A stretch of 64,000 bases of DNA from Litorilinea aerophila. Its GTDB lineage: Bacteria; Chloroflexota; Anaerolineae; Caldilineales; Caldilineaceae. The stretch spans positions 37,433-101,432 of the forward strand of contig NZ_VIGC02000025.1 in NCBI RefSeq assembly GCF_006569185.2, in the 5' to 3' direction. The position numbers and the translations under genes were made by a program. Shown piece by piece: positions 55,931 to 64,000 of the stretch (positions within the stretch are counted from its first letter, which is position 1; each line of letters begins with the position of its first letter). The notes beneath the pieces were generated by a model. The model saw only the letters and a list, made by a program, of their open reading frames with translations. It was not told the origin of the DNA and made no database searches.

Positions 55931-57172
55931 TCACTTTAGCTCTTTCATCACCGTTCCCAGATCTTTGTCTCCCCGGCCACTCAGGTTCACCAGGATGATC
56001 TGGTCTTTGTCCATCTGGGGGGCCAGCTTGAGGACGTGGCCGATGGCGTGGGCGGACTCCAGGGCGGGGATGATTCCTTCCAGCTCGCAGAGGGCCTTGA
56101 AGCCGGCCATGGCCTGCTCATCGGTGCAGTAGGTGTACTCGCTGCGGCCAAGATCCCGCAGCCAGGCATGCTCCGGCCCCACGCTGGCGTAGTCCAGCCC
56201 GGCGCTGATGCTGTGGGTGAGCGCGATCTGGCCGTCCTCGTCCTGGAGGACGTAGCTCTTGGTGCCCTGCAGGACGCCCAGACGCCCCAGTTTCGGGTCG
56301 GCGAAGCGGGCCGCATGCTGGCCACTCTCGATGCCGAGGCCGCCGGCCTCCACGCCGATGAGCCGTACCTGCTCATATTCCAGGAAGGGGTGGAAGATGC
56401 CGATGGCGTTGCTGCCGCCGCCCACACAGGCCACAATGACATCGGGCAGGCGGCCGGGGCCATCCTGGCTATCCAGCATCTGCTGGAGGGCTTCCTGGCC
56501 GATGACGCTCTGGAAATCCCGGACCATGGCCGGGTAGGGGTGGGGGCCCAGGGCGCTGCCCAGCAGGTAGTGGGTGGTGCGCACGTTGGTCACCCAATCC
56601 CGGATGGCCTCGTTGATGGCGTCCTTGAGGGTGCGGCTGCCGCTGTCCACCCCCCGGACTTCGGTGCCCAGCAGGCGCATGCGGAAGACGTTGGGTTCCT
56701 GCCGGGCCATGTCCACGGTGCCCATGTAGACCACACACTCGATGCCCAGGAGCGCGGCCGCGGTGGCGGTGGCCACGCCGTGCTGGCCGGCGCCGGTCTC
56801 AGCCACGATGCGGGTCTTGCCCATCTTGCGCTTCATGAGCAGGGCCTGGCCCAGGGCATTGTTGATCTTGTGTGCGCCCGTGTGGGCCAGGTCTTCCCGC
56901 TTCAGGTAAATCTGCGCGCCGCCCAGGTGCTCGCTCAGGCGGCGGGCGTAGGTGATGGGCGTGGGGCGTCCCACGTAGGTGCGCTGCAGGTAGGCCAGTT
57001 CGGCCAGAAAGTCGGGATCACTGCGGGCCTGGAGGTAGGCTTCCTCCAGCTCTTCCAGTGCGGGCATCAGGGTTTCTGGTACGAATTTGCCGCCATAGGG
57101 GCCAAAGTGGCCGCTCTCGTCGGGGACGGCTCGATAGTTCACCCGCTGGGGGTCTTTCGCTCCTTGGGTCAT
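55931..57172 (-). CDS. trpB: Tryptophan synthase beta subunit
   Basis: PLP enzyme joining indole and serine, about 413 aa. The PLP lysine is K102 in HTGAHKINN. Also present are [18 protein letters not shown], the phosphate-binding VGGGSNAIG, and [11 protein letters not shown]. It is of the standard TrpB1 type that pairs with TrpA. The frame runs on upstream to 58114 only as a shadow of aroE. The ATG at 57172 follows AAAGGA. Confidence 0.97.
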   Translation of the reverse strand: MTQGAKDPQRVNYRAVPDESGHFGPYGGKFVPETLMPALEELEEAYLQARSDPDFLAELAYLQRTYVGRPTPITYARRLSEHLGGAQIYLKREDLAHTGAHKINNALGQALLMKRKMGKTRIVAETGAGQHGVATATAAALLGIECVVYMGTVDMARQEPNVFRMRLLGTEVRGVDSGSRTLKDAINEAIRDWVTNVRTTHYLLGSALGPHPYPAMVRDFQSVIGQEALQQMLDSQDGPGRLPDVIVACVGGGSNAIGIFHPFLEYEQVRLIGVEAGGLGIESGQHAARFADPKLGRLGVLQGTKSYVLQDEDGQIALTHSISAGLDYASVGPEHAWLRDLGRSEYTYCTDEQAMAGFKALCELEGIIPALESAHAIGHVLKLAPQMDKDQIILVNLSGRGDKDLGTVMKELK

Positions 57173-57225
57173 TGGATTGATTCCTTTCTCAATGGCCGAA
57201 TTTCCACGGCCGAATCCAGGGTCCC

Positions 57226-58110
57226 TCAACCGTCGGCGCGGCCCAGGGCCGCCAGCACTGCCTGGCGCATCACCGGCACGGGGGGCGCCGTGCCGGTCCA
57301 CAGCTCGAAGGCGATGGCACCCTGCCAGACCAGCATGCCCAGCCCGCCGATGGCGTGGGCGCCGCCGGCCCGGGCATGGCCCAGCAGCCGGGTCTCCGGC
57401 GGGTTGTAGACCAGGTCGTACACGGCCTGGTCGGGGCGGAAGGGCAGCGCCTCGTCCCAGGGCAGGCCCTCCACGTGGGGGGTCATGCCCAGGGTGGTGC
57501 AGTTCACAATCAGGTCGGCGTCCTCTGCCGCCTGGGGAAGCTCCGCGGGAAAGGCACCGGCGGCCATGGGGCAGCGGGGGAAGGCCGCCTGCATGGCCGC
57601 GACCAGCGCCTGGGCCTTTTCCGGGGTGCGGTTGAGCACGGTGAGGCGGGCGCAGCCTGCCTCGGCCAGGCCGTAGACCACCGCCCGGGCGGAGCCCCCC
57701 GCGCCCAGGACCAGTACCCGCCGTCCTCCCGGCTCCACGCCGTGGTCCCGCAGGTCTGCCACGAAGCCCCGGGCGTCGGTGTTGTCGCCCAGCAGGCTGC
57801 CGTCTTCCTCCACCCGGATGGTGTTGACCGCGCCGATGGCGGCTGCCGCGTCGGTGAGTCGATCCAGGTGGGGGATGACGGCCTGCTTGTGGGGCACGGT
57901 GACGTTGGCCCCCCGCAAGCCCAGGGCCCGCACCCCTCGGACGGCCTCGCCGATGCGTGCCGGCGGCGTCACCGGCACGGGCAGGGGAACGTAGCGCCAG
58001 TCCATTCCCAGCGCGGCGAAGGCGGCGTTGTGCATGGGCGGGCTGACGCTGTGGCTGACCGGCCAGCCGATCAGGCCGACGATTTGGGTTTTGCCGGAAA
58101 TTGAGGACAT
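57226..58110 (-). CDS. aroE: Shikimate dehydrogenase
   Basis: NADPH-dependent reduction of 3-dehydroshikimate, 294 aa. The N-terminal shikimate site is [18 protein letters not shown], with VTVPHKQAV holding the catalytic Lys and GDNTDARGF the Asp. The Rossmann loop is [13 protein letters not shown], followed by NRTPEKA. It lies between aroA and trpB in the same orientation. Confidence 0.96.
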   Translation of the reverse strand: MSSISGKTQIVGLIGWPVSHSVSPPMHNAAFAALGMDWRYVPLPVPVTPPARIGEAVRGVRALGLRGANVTVPHKQAVIPHLDRLTDAAAAIGAVNTIRVEEDGSLLGDNTDARGFVADLRDHGVEPGGRRVLVLGAGGSARAVVYGLAEAGCARLTVLNRTPEKAQALVAAMQAAFPRCPMAAGAFPAELPQAAEDADLIVNCTTLGMTPHVEGLPWDEALPFRPDQAVYDLVYNPPETRLLGHARAGGAHAIGGLGMLVWQGAIAFELWTGTAPPVPVMRQAVLAALGRADG

Positions 58111-58150
58111 GCAACAGTTCCTTCTGGTTGGCGCAAGGTGATGGATGGAA

Positions 58151-59461
<1,311 letters not shown>

Positions 59462-59501
59462 GGCTCTGCTTCCGCACGTTCGTGCTATCGTTGTGCTATT
59501 G

Positions 59502-59567
59502 TTGTCTCTACTGCACAAGGGTCAAATGAGGACGCTGATCCATGCAGATGAACGCGGATTCGGGTGA
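59502..59567 (-). repeat. 66-bp dispersed repeat, family 3, copy 2
   Basis: Inverted relative to 45941-46006. It contains TACTGCACAAGGGTCAAATG and GGACGCTGATCC. It fills most of the gap between the tyrA stop (59568) and the aroA start (59461). Confidence 0.8.
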
Positions 59568-60464
59568 TTACCCAATCCCCTGATCCCCCGATCCCCTCCC
59601 CTGCCAGCGGGCCCGGGCCTGTTGGGAGATGGCCAGCTTGGCCTGGAGGGCCTCTTCGTCGCCGTTGGCCAGCAGGGTGCGCAGCTCGGCCACGTGCTGG
59701 CCGAAGCGCTCCAGTTGATCCAGCACCGCCTCCCGGTTGGTCATCAGGATGTCCAGGAACATGCGGGTGTCGCTGGCTGCAACCCGGCTGGTATCCCGGA
59801 AGCCGCCGGCAGCCAGCTCCCACACGGCCGGATCCTGGGCGCCGGTGTCGGCCACCGCGTGGACCAGGGCGCTGGCCAGCAGGAAGGGCAGGTGGCTGAT
59901 GCTGGCCACTAGACGGTCGTGGCGCTCGGCTTCCAGCACCATGGGGCGGGCGCCGACGGCCTCCACCAGCTCCCGGGCCAGGTCCAGGGCCTCCGGGCTG
60001 GTGCGGGGCAGGGGCGTCAGGATCCAGGGGGCGCCCCGGTAGAGGCCCGGCTCCGCGGCCTGGAAGCCGGCGGTCTCCTTGCCGGTCATGGGGTGGCCGC
60101 CGATGGGCTGGAGCCCCGGTGGGAGCCGATCCATGGCCGCGCAGATGGTCTGTTTGGTGCTGCCCAGGTCCATCACCAGGGTACCCGGCCAGAGGCGGGG
60201 GCCCAGCTCTTCCAGCATGTGGACGATGGTGCGCACCGGCGTGGCCAGGATCACGATGTCCGCGCCCAGGATGCCGGTGTAGAGGTCGTTGGTGGCCAGG
60301 TCGACGGCGCCGGCGAAGAAGGCGTCCAGGACGGTGTCGGTGCGCCTGGCCACGCCCCGTACTTCCCGGCACAGGGTATGCTGGCTGAGGTCCAGGCAGA
60401 GGCTGGCGCCCATGAGGCCCAGCCCCACCACGGTGACACGGCACTCTGCAAGACGTTTTTTCAT
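59568..60464 (-). CDS. tyrA: Prephenate dehydrogenase
   Basis: NAD(P)-dependent oxidative decarboxylation of prephenate in tyrosine synthesis, about 298 aa. The Rossmann motif is [15 protein letters not shown], with [19 protein letters not shown] and the catalytic region [24 protein letters not shown] follows. No ACT domain is visible, so feedback must act elsewhere. It lies 68 bases after the first DAHP synthase. Confidence 0.95.
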   Translation of the reverse strand: MKKRLAECRVTVVGLGLMGASLCLDLSQHTLCREVRGVARRTDTVLDAFFAGAVDLATNDLYTGILGADIVILATPVRTIVHMLEELGPRLWPGTLVMDLGSTKQTICAAMDRLPPGLQPIGGHPMTGKETAGFQAAEPGLYRGAPWILTPLPRTSPEALDLARELVEAVGARPMVLEAERHDRLVASISHLPFLLASALVHAVADTGAQDPAVWELAAGGFRDTSRVAASDTRMFLDILMTNREAVLDQLERFGQHVAELRTLLANGDEEALQAKLAISQQARARWQGRGSGDQGIG

Positions 60465-60532
60465 GGGGTCAAAGTCGTCGCGATGGCGGCTGCCCTGGGG
60501 CCGGCGGGGGATGCCGGCCCTGGACCCTGGCG

Positions 60533-61549
60533 TTAGAGGCCGCGTCCCACAGCCTCGGCCACCGGCCGCAGCTCCTGCATCATTTTGGCGAACCGCTCGG
60601 GTGTCAGGCTCTGGGGGCCGTCGCTCCAGGCGTTGGCCGGATCCGGGTGGACCTCCACCATGATGGCGTCGGCGCCGGCGGCCACGGCGGCCTTGGCGAT
60701 GGGCGTGACCAGGTTCCACTTGCCGGTGCCGTGGGCCGGGTCGGCCACCACGGGCAGGTGGGTGAGTTCCTTGAGCACCGGAATCGCGTTGACGTCGAAG
60801 GTGAAGCGGGTGGCGGTTTCGTAGGTGCGGATGCCCCGCTCGCCCACCATCACCTTCATGTTGCCGCCGCTGAGGATGTACTCGGCGCTCATGAGCAGTT
60901 CCTGGATGGTGCTGCTCATGCCCCGTTTCAGGAAGACGGGCTTGTTCTGTTGGCCCAGGGCTTTGAGAAGGGCGTAGTTCTGGGTGTTGCGCGCGCCCAC
61001 CTGCAGGATGTCCGCGTAGTCGGCCACCAGCTCGATGTCTTCGGGGGTCATGACCTCGGTGATGATGGGCAGGCCGGTCTGTTCCCGGGCTTCGGCCAGA
61101 TAGCGGAGGCCCTCCTCGCCCAGGCCCTGGAAGGAGTAGGGGCTGCTGCGGGGTTTGTAGGCCCCGCCGCGCAGGATGCTGGCGCCGGCCTCCTTGACCG
61201 CGTGGGCCGTCTCCAGGATCATCTCCCGGCTTTCCACGCTGCAGGGGCCGGCCATGACCACCACTTTGTGGCCGCCGATCTGGACGCCGTTGACATCGAT
61301 GACCGTGTTTTGCTGGGTGAAGTCCCGGCTGGCCACCCGGAAGGGCTGCATGACCCGCATGGTCTTTTCCACGCCGTCCATGGCCTCGAAGGCGCTCTGG
61401 TGAAGCAGATGCTCGTCCGCGCCGATGATGCCGATGATGGTGCGGGCCTCGCCCCGGCTCAGGTGGACCTTGTAGCCCATCTCCTCCACCCGACGTACCA
61501 CGGCCTCGATGTGTTTGGGTTCAGCATGTTGCTGCATGACGATGATCAT
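60533..61549 (-). CDS. aroF: 3-deoxy-7-phosphoheptulonate (DAHP) synthase, type I-beta, paralogue 1
   Basis: First step of the shikimate pathway: PEP plus erythrose-4-phosphate. 338 aa. The N-terminal ~70 residues form the ferredoxin-like regulatory domain of the Thermotoga type. Barrel motifs: [12 protein letters not shown] with the metal Cys, [40 protein letters not shown], and DPAHGTGKW with the metal His; EVHPDP is near the end. The usual Ser of the DPSH motif is Ala here. It is adjacent to a close paralogue. Confidence 0.95.
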   Translation of the reverse strand: MIIVMQQHAEPKHIEAVVRRVEEMGYKVHLSRGEARTIIGIIGADEHLLHQSAFEAMDGVEKTMRVMQPFRVASRDFTQQNTVIDVNGVQIGGHKVVVMAGPCSVESREMILETAHAVKEAGASILRGGAYKPRSSPYSFQGLGEEGLRYLAEAREQTGLPIITEVMTPEDIELVADYADILQVGARNTQNYALLKALGQQNKPVFLKRGMSSTIQELLMSAEYILSGGNMKVMVGERGIRTYETATRFTFDVNAIPVLKELTHLPVVADPAHGTGKWNLVTPIAKAAVAAGADAIMVEVHPDPANAWSDGPQSLTPERFAKMMQELRPVAEAVGRGL

Positions 61550-61625
61550 AGATATGGACTCCTCTGGATGCTCTGGTTCCTCGTACCATGCACTCTCGGT
61601 GACAGGGTGCCGGCGTTTTCTCTAC

Positions 61626-61657
61626 TTCTGCCAGGCAAGGATTCTGCCAGGCAAGGA
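61626..61657. repeat. Perfect 16-bp tandem duplication between the two DAHP synthase genes
   Basis: TTCTGCCAGGCAAGGA occurs twice in a row (61626-61641 and 61642-61657). The 176-base gap shows no other clear signal. Confidence 0.85.
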
Positions 61658-61725
61658 TGCGTAACCTGCGTCACTACGTCACTATGTCGCTGTTGCGCGT
61701 CAGGCACTGTTGACGCCAGACTGTG

Positions 61726-62799
61726 CTAGGCCACCGCCGTCAGGTCGGCCGGAGTGACGACCCCGTTGTTGGACGGCTGGCCCAGGGTGCGGTCGATGGC
61801 AACGGCCACCCGGCGGAGCTGATCCATCAGCCGGGCGAACTCATTCAGGTCCAGGCTCTGGCGGCCATCGCTCATGGCGTTGTCCGGGTCCGGATGCACT
61901 TCGATGATCAGGGCATCCGCGCCGGCGGCCACGGCGGCCCGGGCCATGGCGGGCACCAGCTCCCGGTAGCCGGTGCCGTGGGAGGGGTCGGCCACCACGG
62001 GCAGGTGGGTGGCTTGTTTGAGCACGGGCACCGCGTTCAGGTCGAAGGTGTTGCGGGTGGCGGTTTCGTAGGTGCGGATGCCCCGTTCACAGAGCAGGAC
62101 GTTGTTGTTGCCGCTGCTGACGATGTACTCGGCGCACATGAGGAGTTCCTCGATGGTGCCGCTGATGCCCCGCTTGAGCATGACCGGCCGCTTCACCTTC
62201 CCCACCGCCTGGAGCAGGCCGTAGTTCTGCATGTTGCGGGCACCGATCTGGAGGATGTCCGCATATTCGGCCACCATGGGGACCGCTTCCACAGTCATGA
62301 CCTCGGTGATGATGGGCAGGCCGGTCTGCTCTCGGGCTTCGGCCAGGTACTCCAGGCCCTTGAGGCCCAGGCCCTGGAAGGAGTAGGGGCTGGTGCGGGG
62401 CTTGAAGGCGCCGCCCCGGAGGACCTTGGCGCCGGCCTCCTTGACTGCGTGGGCCGTCTCCAGGATCTGCTCCCGGCTTTCCACGCTGCAGGGGCCGGCC
62501 ATGACAATGACCTCGTTGCCGCCGATGCGCACATCGCTGCCGGGCAGCTCGATGATGGTGTCATCGGGGCGGGTGCTGCGGCTGGTCAACTTATACGGCT
62601 CCTGGATGCGCACCGTCTCCTTCACGCCGTCCATGGCGTTGAAGGTCTCCCGGCTGATGCGGGTCAGGTCGCCCACCAGGGCCACCACGGTGCGGTGCTG
62701 GCCGTAGATGGGGTGGGTCCTGGCGCCCAGGGACTCTGCCTTGCGGATGACGTTTTGAATCTCCGTCTCGGTGGCATTGGGTTTCATTACGACGATCAT
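61726..62799 (-). CDS. aroF: DAHP synthase, type I-beta, paralogue 2
   Basis: Second DAHP synthase, about 357 aa, with the same domain plan: [24 protein letters not shown] regulatory domain, [61 protein letters not shown] with the standard Ser, and EVHPDPDNA. The C-terminal tail is 19 residues longer than in paralogue 1. Two tandem copies could give differential feedback control. AAAGGA precedes the ATG at 62799. Confidence 0.95.
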   Translation of the reverse strand: MIVVMKPNATETEIQNVIRKAESLGARTHPIYGQHRTVVALVGDLTRISRETFNAMDGVKETVRIQEPYKLTSRSTRPDDTIIELPGSDVRIGGNEVIVMAGPCSVESREQILETAHAVKEAGAKVLRGGAFKPRTSPYSFQGLGLKGLEYLAEAREQTGLPIITEVMTVEAVPMVAEYADILQIGARNMQNYGLLQAVGKVKRPVMLKRGISGTIEELLMCAEYIVSSGNNNVLLCERGIRTYETATRNTFDLNAVPVLKQATHLPVVADPSHGTGYRELVPAMARAAVAAGADALIIEVHPDPDNAMSDGRQSLDLNEFARLMDQLRRVAVAIDRTLGQPSNNGVVTPADLTAVA

Positions 62800-62835
62800 G
62801 GTTGGATTCCTTTCTGTAACTGCTGGCAACTCTGT

Positions 62836-62883
62836 CGCTTTTCTGGGACGACCGTCTTTCTGAGACGACCGTCGAGAAAAGCG
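62836..62883 (-). promoter_or_regulatory. Inverted repeat with doubled palindrome in the leader of DAHP synthase 2
   Basis: CGCTTTTCT (62836-62844) and AGAAAAGCG (62875-62883) enclose two direct copies of GACGACCGTC (62847-62856 and 62864-62873). It lies 37 bases upstream of the start and may be an operator or an RNA hairpin. Confidence 0.4.
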
Positions 62884-62930
62884 GCGATCTGTCTTCTAAC
62901 TCCCCTGGAGGAGTGGTTTCTGTCGTAAAC

Positions 62931-63794
62931 TCAAATCTGTAACAACTGGGACTGGGCGGTGACCTCCTCCTCGCCATTTTCCAGGGAGGCGGGCGGATAG
63001 CTGCCCAGGAGCTTGACGAAGGCGGCCCGGTTCAGCAAGTGGAGCAGCGCCTCGCCGGCGTTGGGATCCTGCCAGTGGCCTTCGAAGTCCAGGTAGAAGA
63101 CGTACTGCCAGGGGCGATTGCGCCGGGGGCGGCTTTCCAGCTTGGTCAGGTTGATGTGACGGCGGGCGAACTCGCCCAGGGCCTCGTAGAGGGAGCCGGC
63201 GATGTTGGGCACGGCGAAGACCAGGGATGTCTTGGCATTTTCCACCCGGGGGGCATCCCCTTTGCCCACCACAAAGAAACGGGTGTAGTTGTGGCGCAGG
63301 TCTTCGATGCCCTCCTGGACGATCTCCAGGTTGTAGTGTTGGGCGGCCAGCTTGCTGGCGATGACGCCCACCCCTTCCACCGGGTTTTCGGCCAGGTCTT
63401 TGGCGCTGCCGGCCGTGTCGTACCAGGGCACGGCGATGTAGTTGTGGCGATTCAGGAAATTCTCACACTGGGCCAGGGCCTGGAAGTGGCTGCGCACTTC
63501 CCGGATCTTGTGGGCCTGGCCGGGCAGGGTGAGCAGGTTGTGGCGCACCCGCAGGAGAATTTCCCCGTGGACCTTGAGGTCGTGCTCCAGCAGCAGGTCG
63601 TAGGATTTGTTGATGCTCCCCGCGGCGGAGTTCTCCACCGGCACGGCGCCGAAGTCAGCCCGCCCTGCCTCTACGGCTTCGAAAATGTGTTCAAAGGCCC
63701 GGCAGGGCAAGGTCTCCACCTGGTCGCCGAAATGTTGGCGGACTGCCTCCTCGGAGTAGGCGCCCGGCTCTCCCTGAAACGCGACGATGGTCAT
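62931..63794 (-). CDS. pheA: Prephenate dehydratase
   Basis: Converts prephenate to phenylpyruvate for phenylalanine synthesis, 287 aa. Visible: [23 protein letters not shown], and the catalytic TRF motif at residues 171-173. A C-terminal ACT domain (~190-270) carries ESRP (220-223), the phenylalanine-binding motif, so feedback inhibition is likely. No chorismate mutase domain is fused. It is the first gene of the aromatic cluster in the transcript direction. Confidence 0.96.
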   Translation of the reverse strand: MTIVAFQGEPGAYSEEAVRQHFGDQVETLPCRAFEHIFEAVEAGRADFGAVPVENSAAGSINKSYDLLLEHDLKVHGEILLRVRHNLLTLPGQAHKIREVRSHFQALAQCENFLNRHNYIAVPWYDTAGSAKDLAENPVEGVGVIASKLAAQHYNLEIVQEGIEDLRHNYTRFFVVGKGDAPRVENAKTSLVFAVPNIAGSLYEALGEFARRHINLTKLESRPRRNRPWQYVFYLDFEGHWQDPNAGEALLHLLNRAAFVKLLGSYPPASLENGEEEVTAQSQLLQI

Positions 63795-63836
63795 AGTCCC
63801 TTCACTCCCCAGCTAAATTCACTCGTACAGTCTGAC

Positions 63837-63921
63837 GTAAATACCACGGCAGAAACTCCGGGTGTCCTCTGGACGCACTACATCTGGTGGAACCTGTCGG
63901 CGAATTTCTGCCGGGATTTAC
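63837..63921 (+). repeat. Dispersed palindrome-ended repeat, family 1, copy D (full length)
   Basis: Ends GTAAATACCACGGCAGAAAC and CGGCGAATTTCTGCCGGG, then ATTTAC; the interior reads CCGGGTGTCCTCTGGACGCA and CTGGTGGAACC. It matches the reverse complement of copy A closely. It lies in the gap between the MoaD-like gene and pheA. Confidence 0.8.
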
Positions 63922-63937
63922 CCTGCTTCGCCCGTTC

Positions 63938-64000
63938 TCATCCGCCGGACAGGGCAGGCAAGATGAAGACATGGTCGCCCGCCTGGAGGCGGGTATCCAG
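63938..64000 (-). CDS. MoaD/ThiS-family sulfur carrier protein, C-terminal end only
   Basis: Twenty codons are visible before the window edge: LDTRLQAGDHVFILPALSGG then stop. The GDxVxxxPxxxGG ending is the hallmark of MoaD/ThiS ubiquitin-fold sulfur carriers, whose terminal GG is adenylated and thiocarboxylated. The rest of the gene lies beyond 64000. Molybdopterin synthesis is more likely than thiamine by the ALSGG ending, but partner genes are not seen. Confidence 0.75.
   Translation of the reverse strand: MDTRLQAGDHVFILPALSGG

Overview
The window is GC-rich, gene-dense bacterial DNA with short intergenic gaps, many 4-base start/stop overlaps and sigma70-type promoters. The gene mix points to Chloroflexota, probably Anaerolineae/Caldilineae: RNase J, MocR and GNAT genes, lipoproteins with TPT-rich linkers, propeller and AAA ATPase sensors, and many short palindromic dispersed repeats. 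The phylum is an inference from style and content, because no rRNA or tRNA gene was seen.

Layout. Positions 1-1570: 3' part of a family 5 peptide-type ABC substrate-binding protein. 1597-7350 (minus): NAD synthesis and salvage, pncB then nadC-nadA-nadB. 7904-8967: a 44-aa zinc ribbon overlapping a phosphoglycerate mutase-like metalloenzyme. 8949-11009: an OmpR-type two-component system. 11183-15664: MFS transporter, lipoprotein and FtsK, the last with a strong promoter carrying a LexA-like box. 15911-16380: two small overlapping unknown genes. 16551-19256: RNase J and family 4 uracil-DNA glycosylase. 19434-23934: a tight five-gene operon of MocR regulator, ilvE, methyltransferase and azlC-azlD. 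24117-26017: arsR and arsN-arsM. 26160-30041: xseA, a TPR protein, an SH3 lipoprotein and a phosphotriesterase-like hydrolase. 30606-35446: a two-gene sensor/ATPase module behind a perfect consensus promoter. 35683-39838: DegT aminotransferase and glycosyltransferases. 39835-43252: recJ and a predicted Fe-S PD-(D/E)XK nuclease. 43313-45853: divergent citrate synthases, one with an HTH domain. 46100-52552 (minus): DnaQ-DinG helicase, a ResB-like protein, udk and a glycosyltransferase. 52831-55064: GT2, NYN nuclease and a membrane protein. 55109-63794 (minus): aromatic amino acid genes pheA, two DAHP synthases, tyrA, aroA, aroE, trpB and trpA. 63938-64000: the GG-terminated tail of a MoaD/ThiS-like protein.

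The most unusual coding locus is 30606-35446. It encodes a protein built like a hybrid histidine kinase sensor (periplasmic propeller, Y_Y_Y-like domain, transmembrane helix) in which the kinase is replaced by an AAA-type ATPase, followed by a soluble paralogous ATPase with a coiled-coil tail. Several non-coding signals recur: a family of about 75-85 bp palindrome-ended repeats (four copies), a composite hairpin repeat of about 90 bp (three copies, two in tandem at a 125-bp period), and a 66-bp inverted pair 13.5 kb apart. A terminator-like hairpin ends just before the DegT start codon and suggests attenuation.
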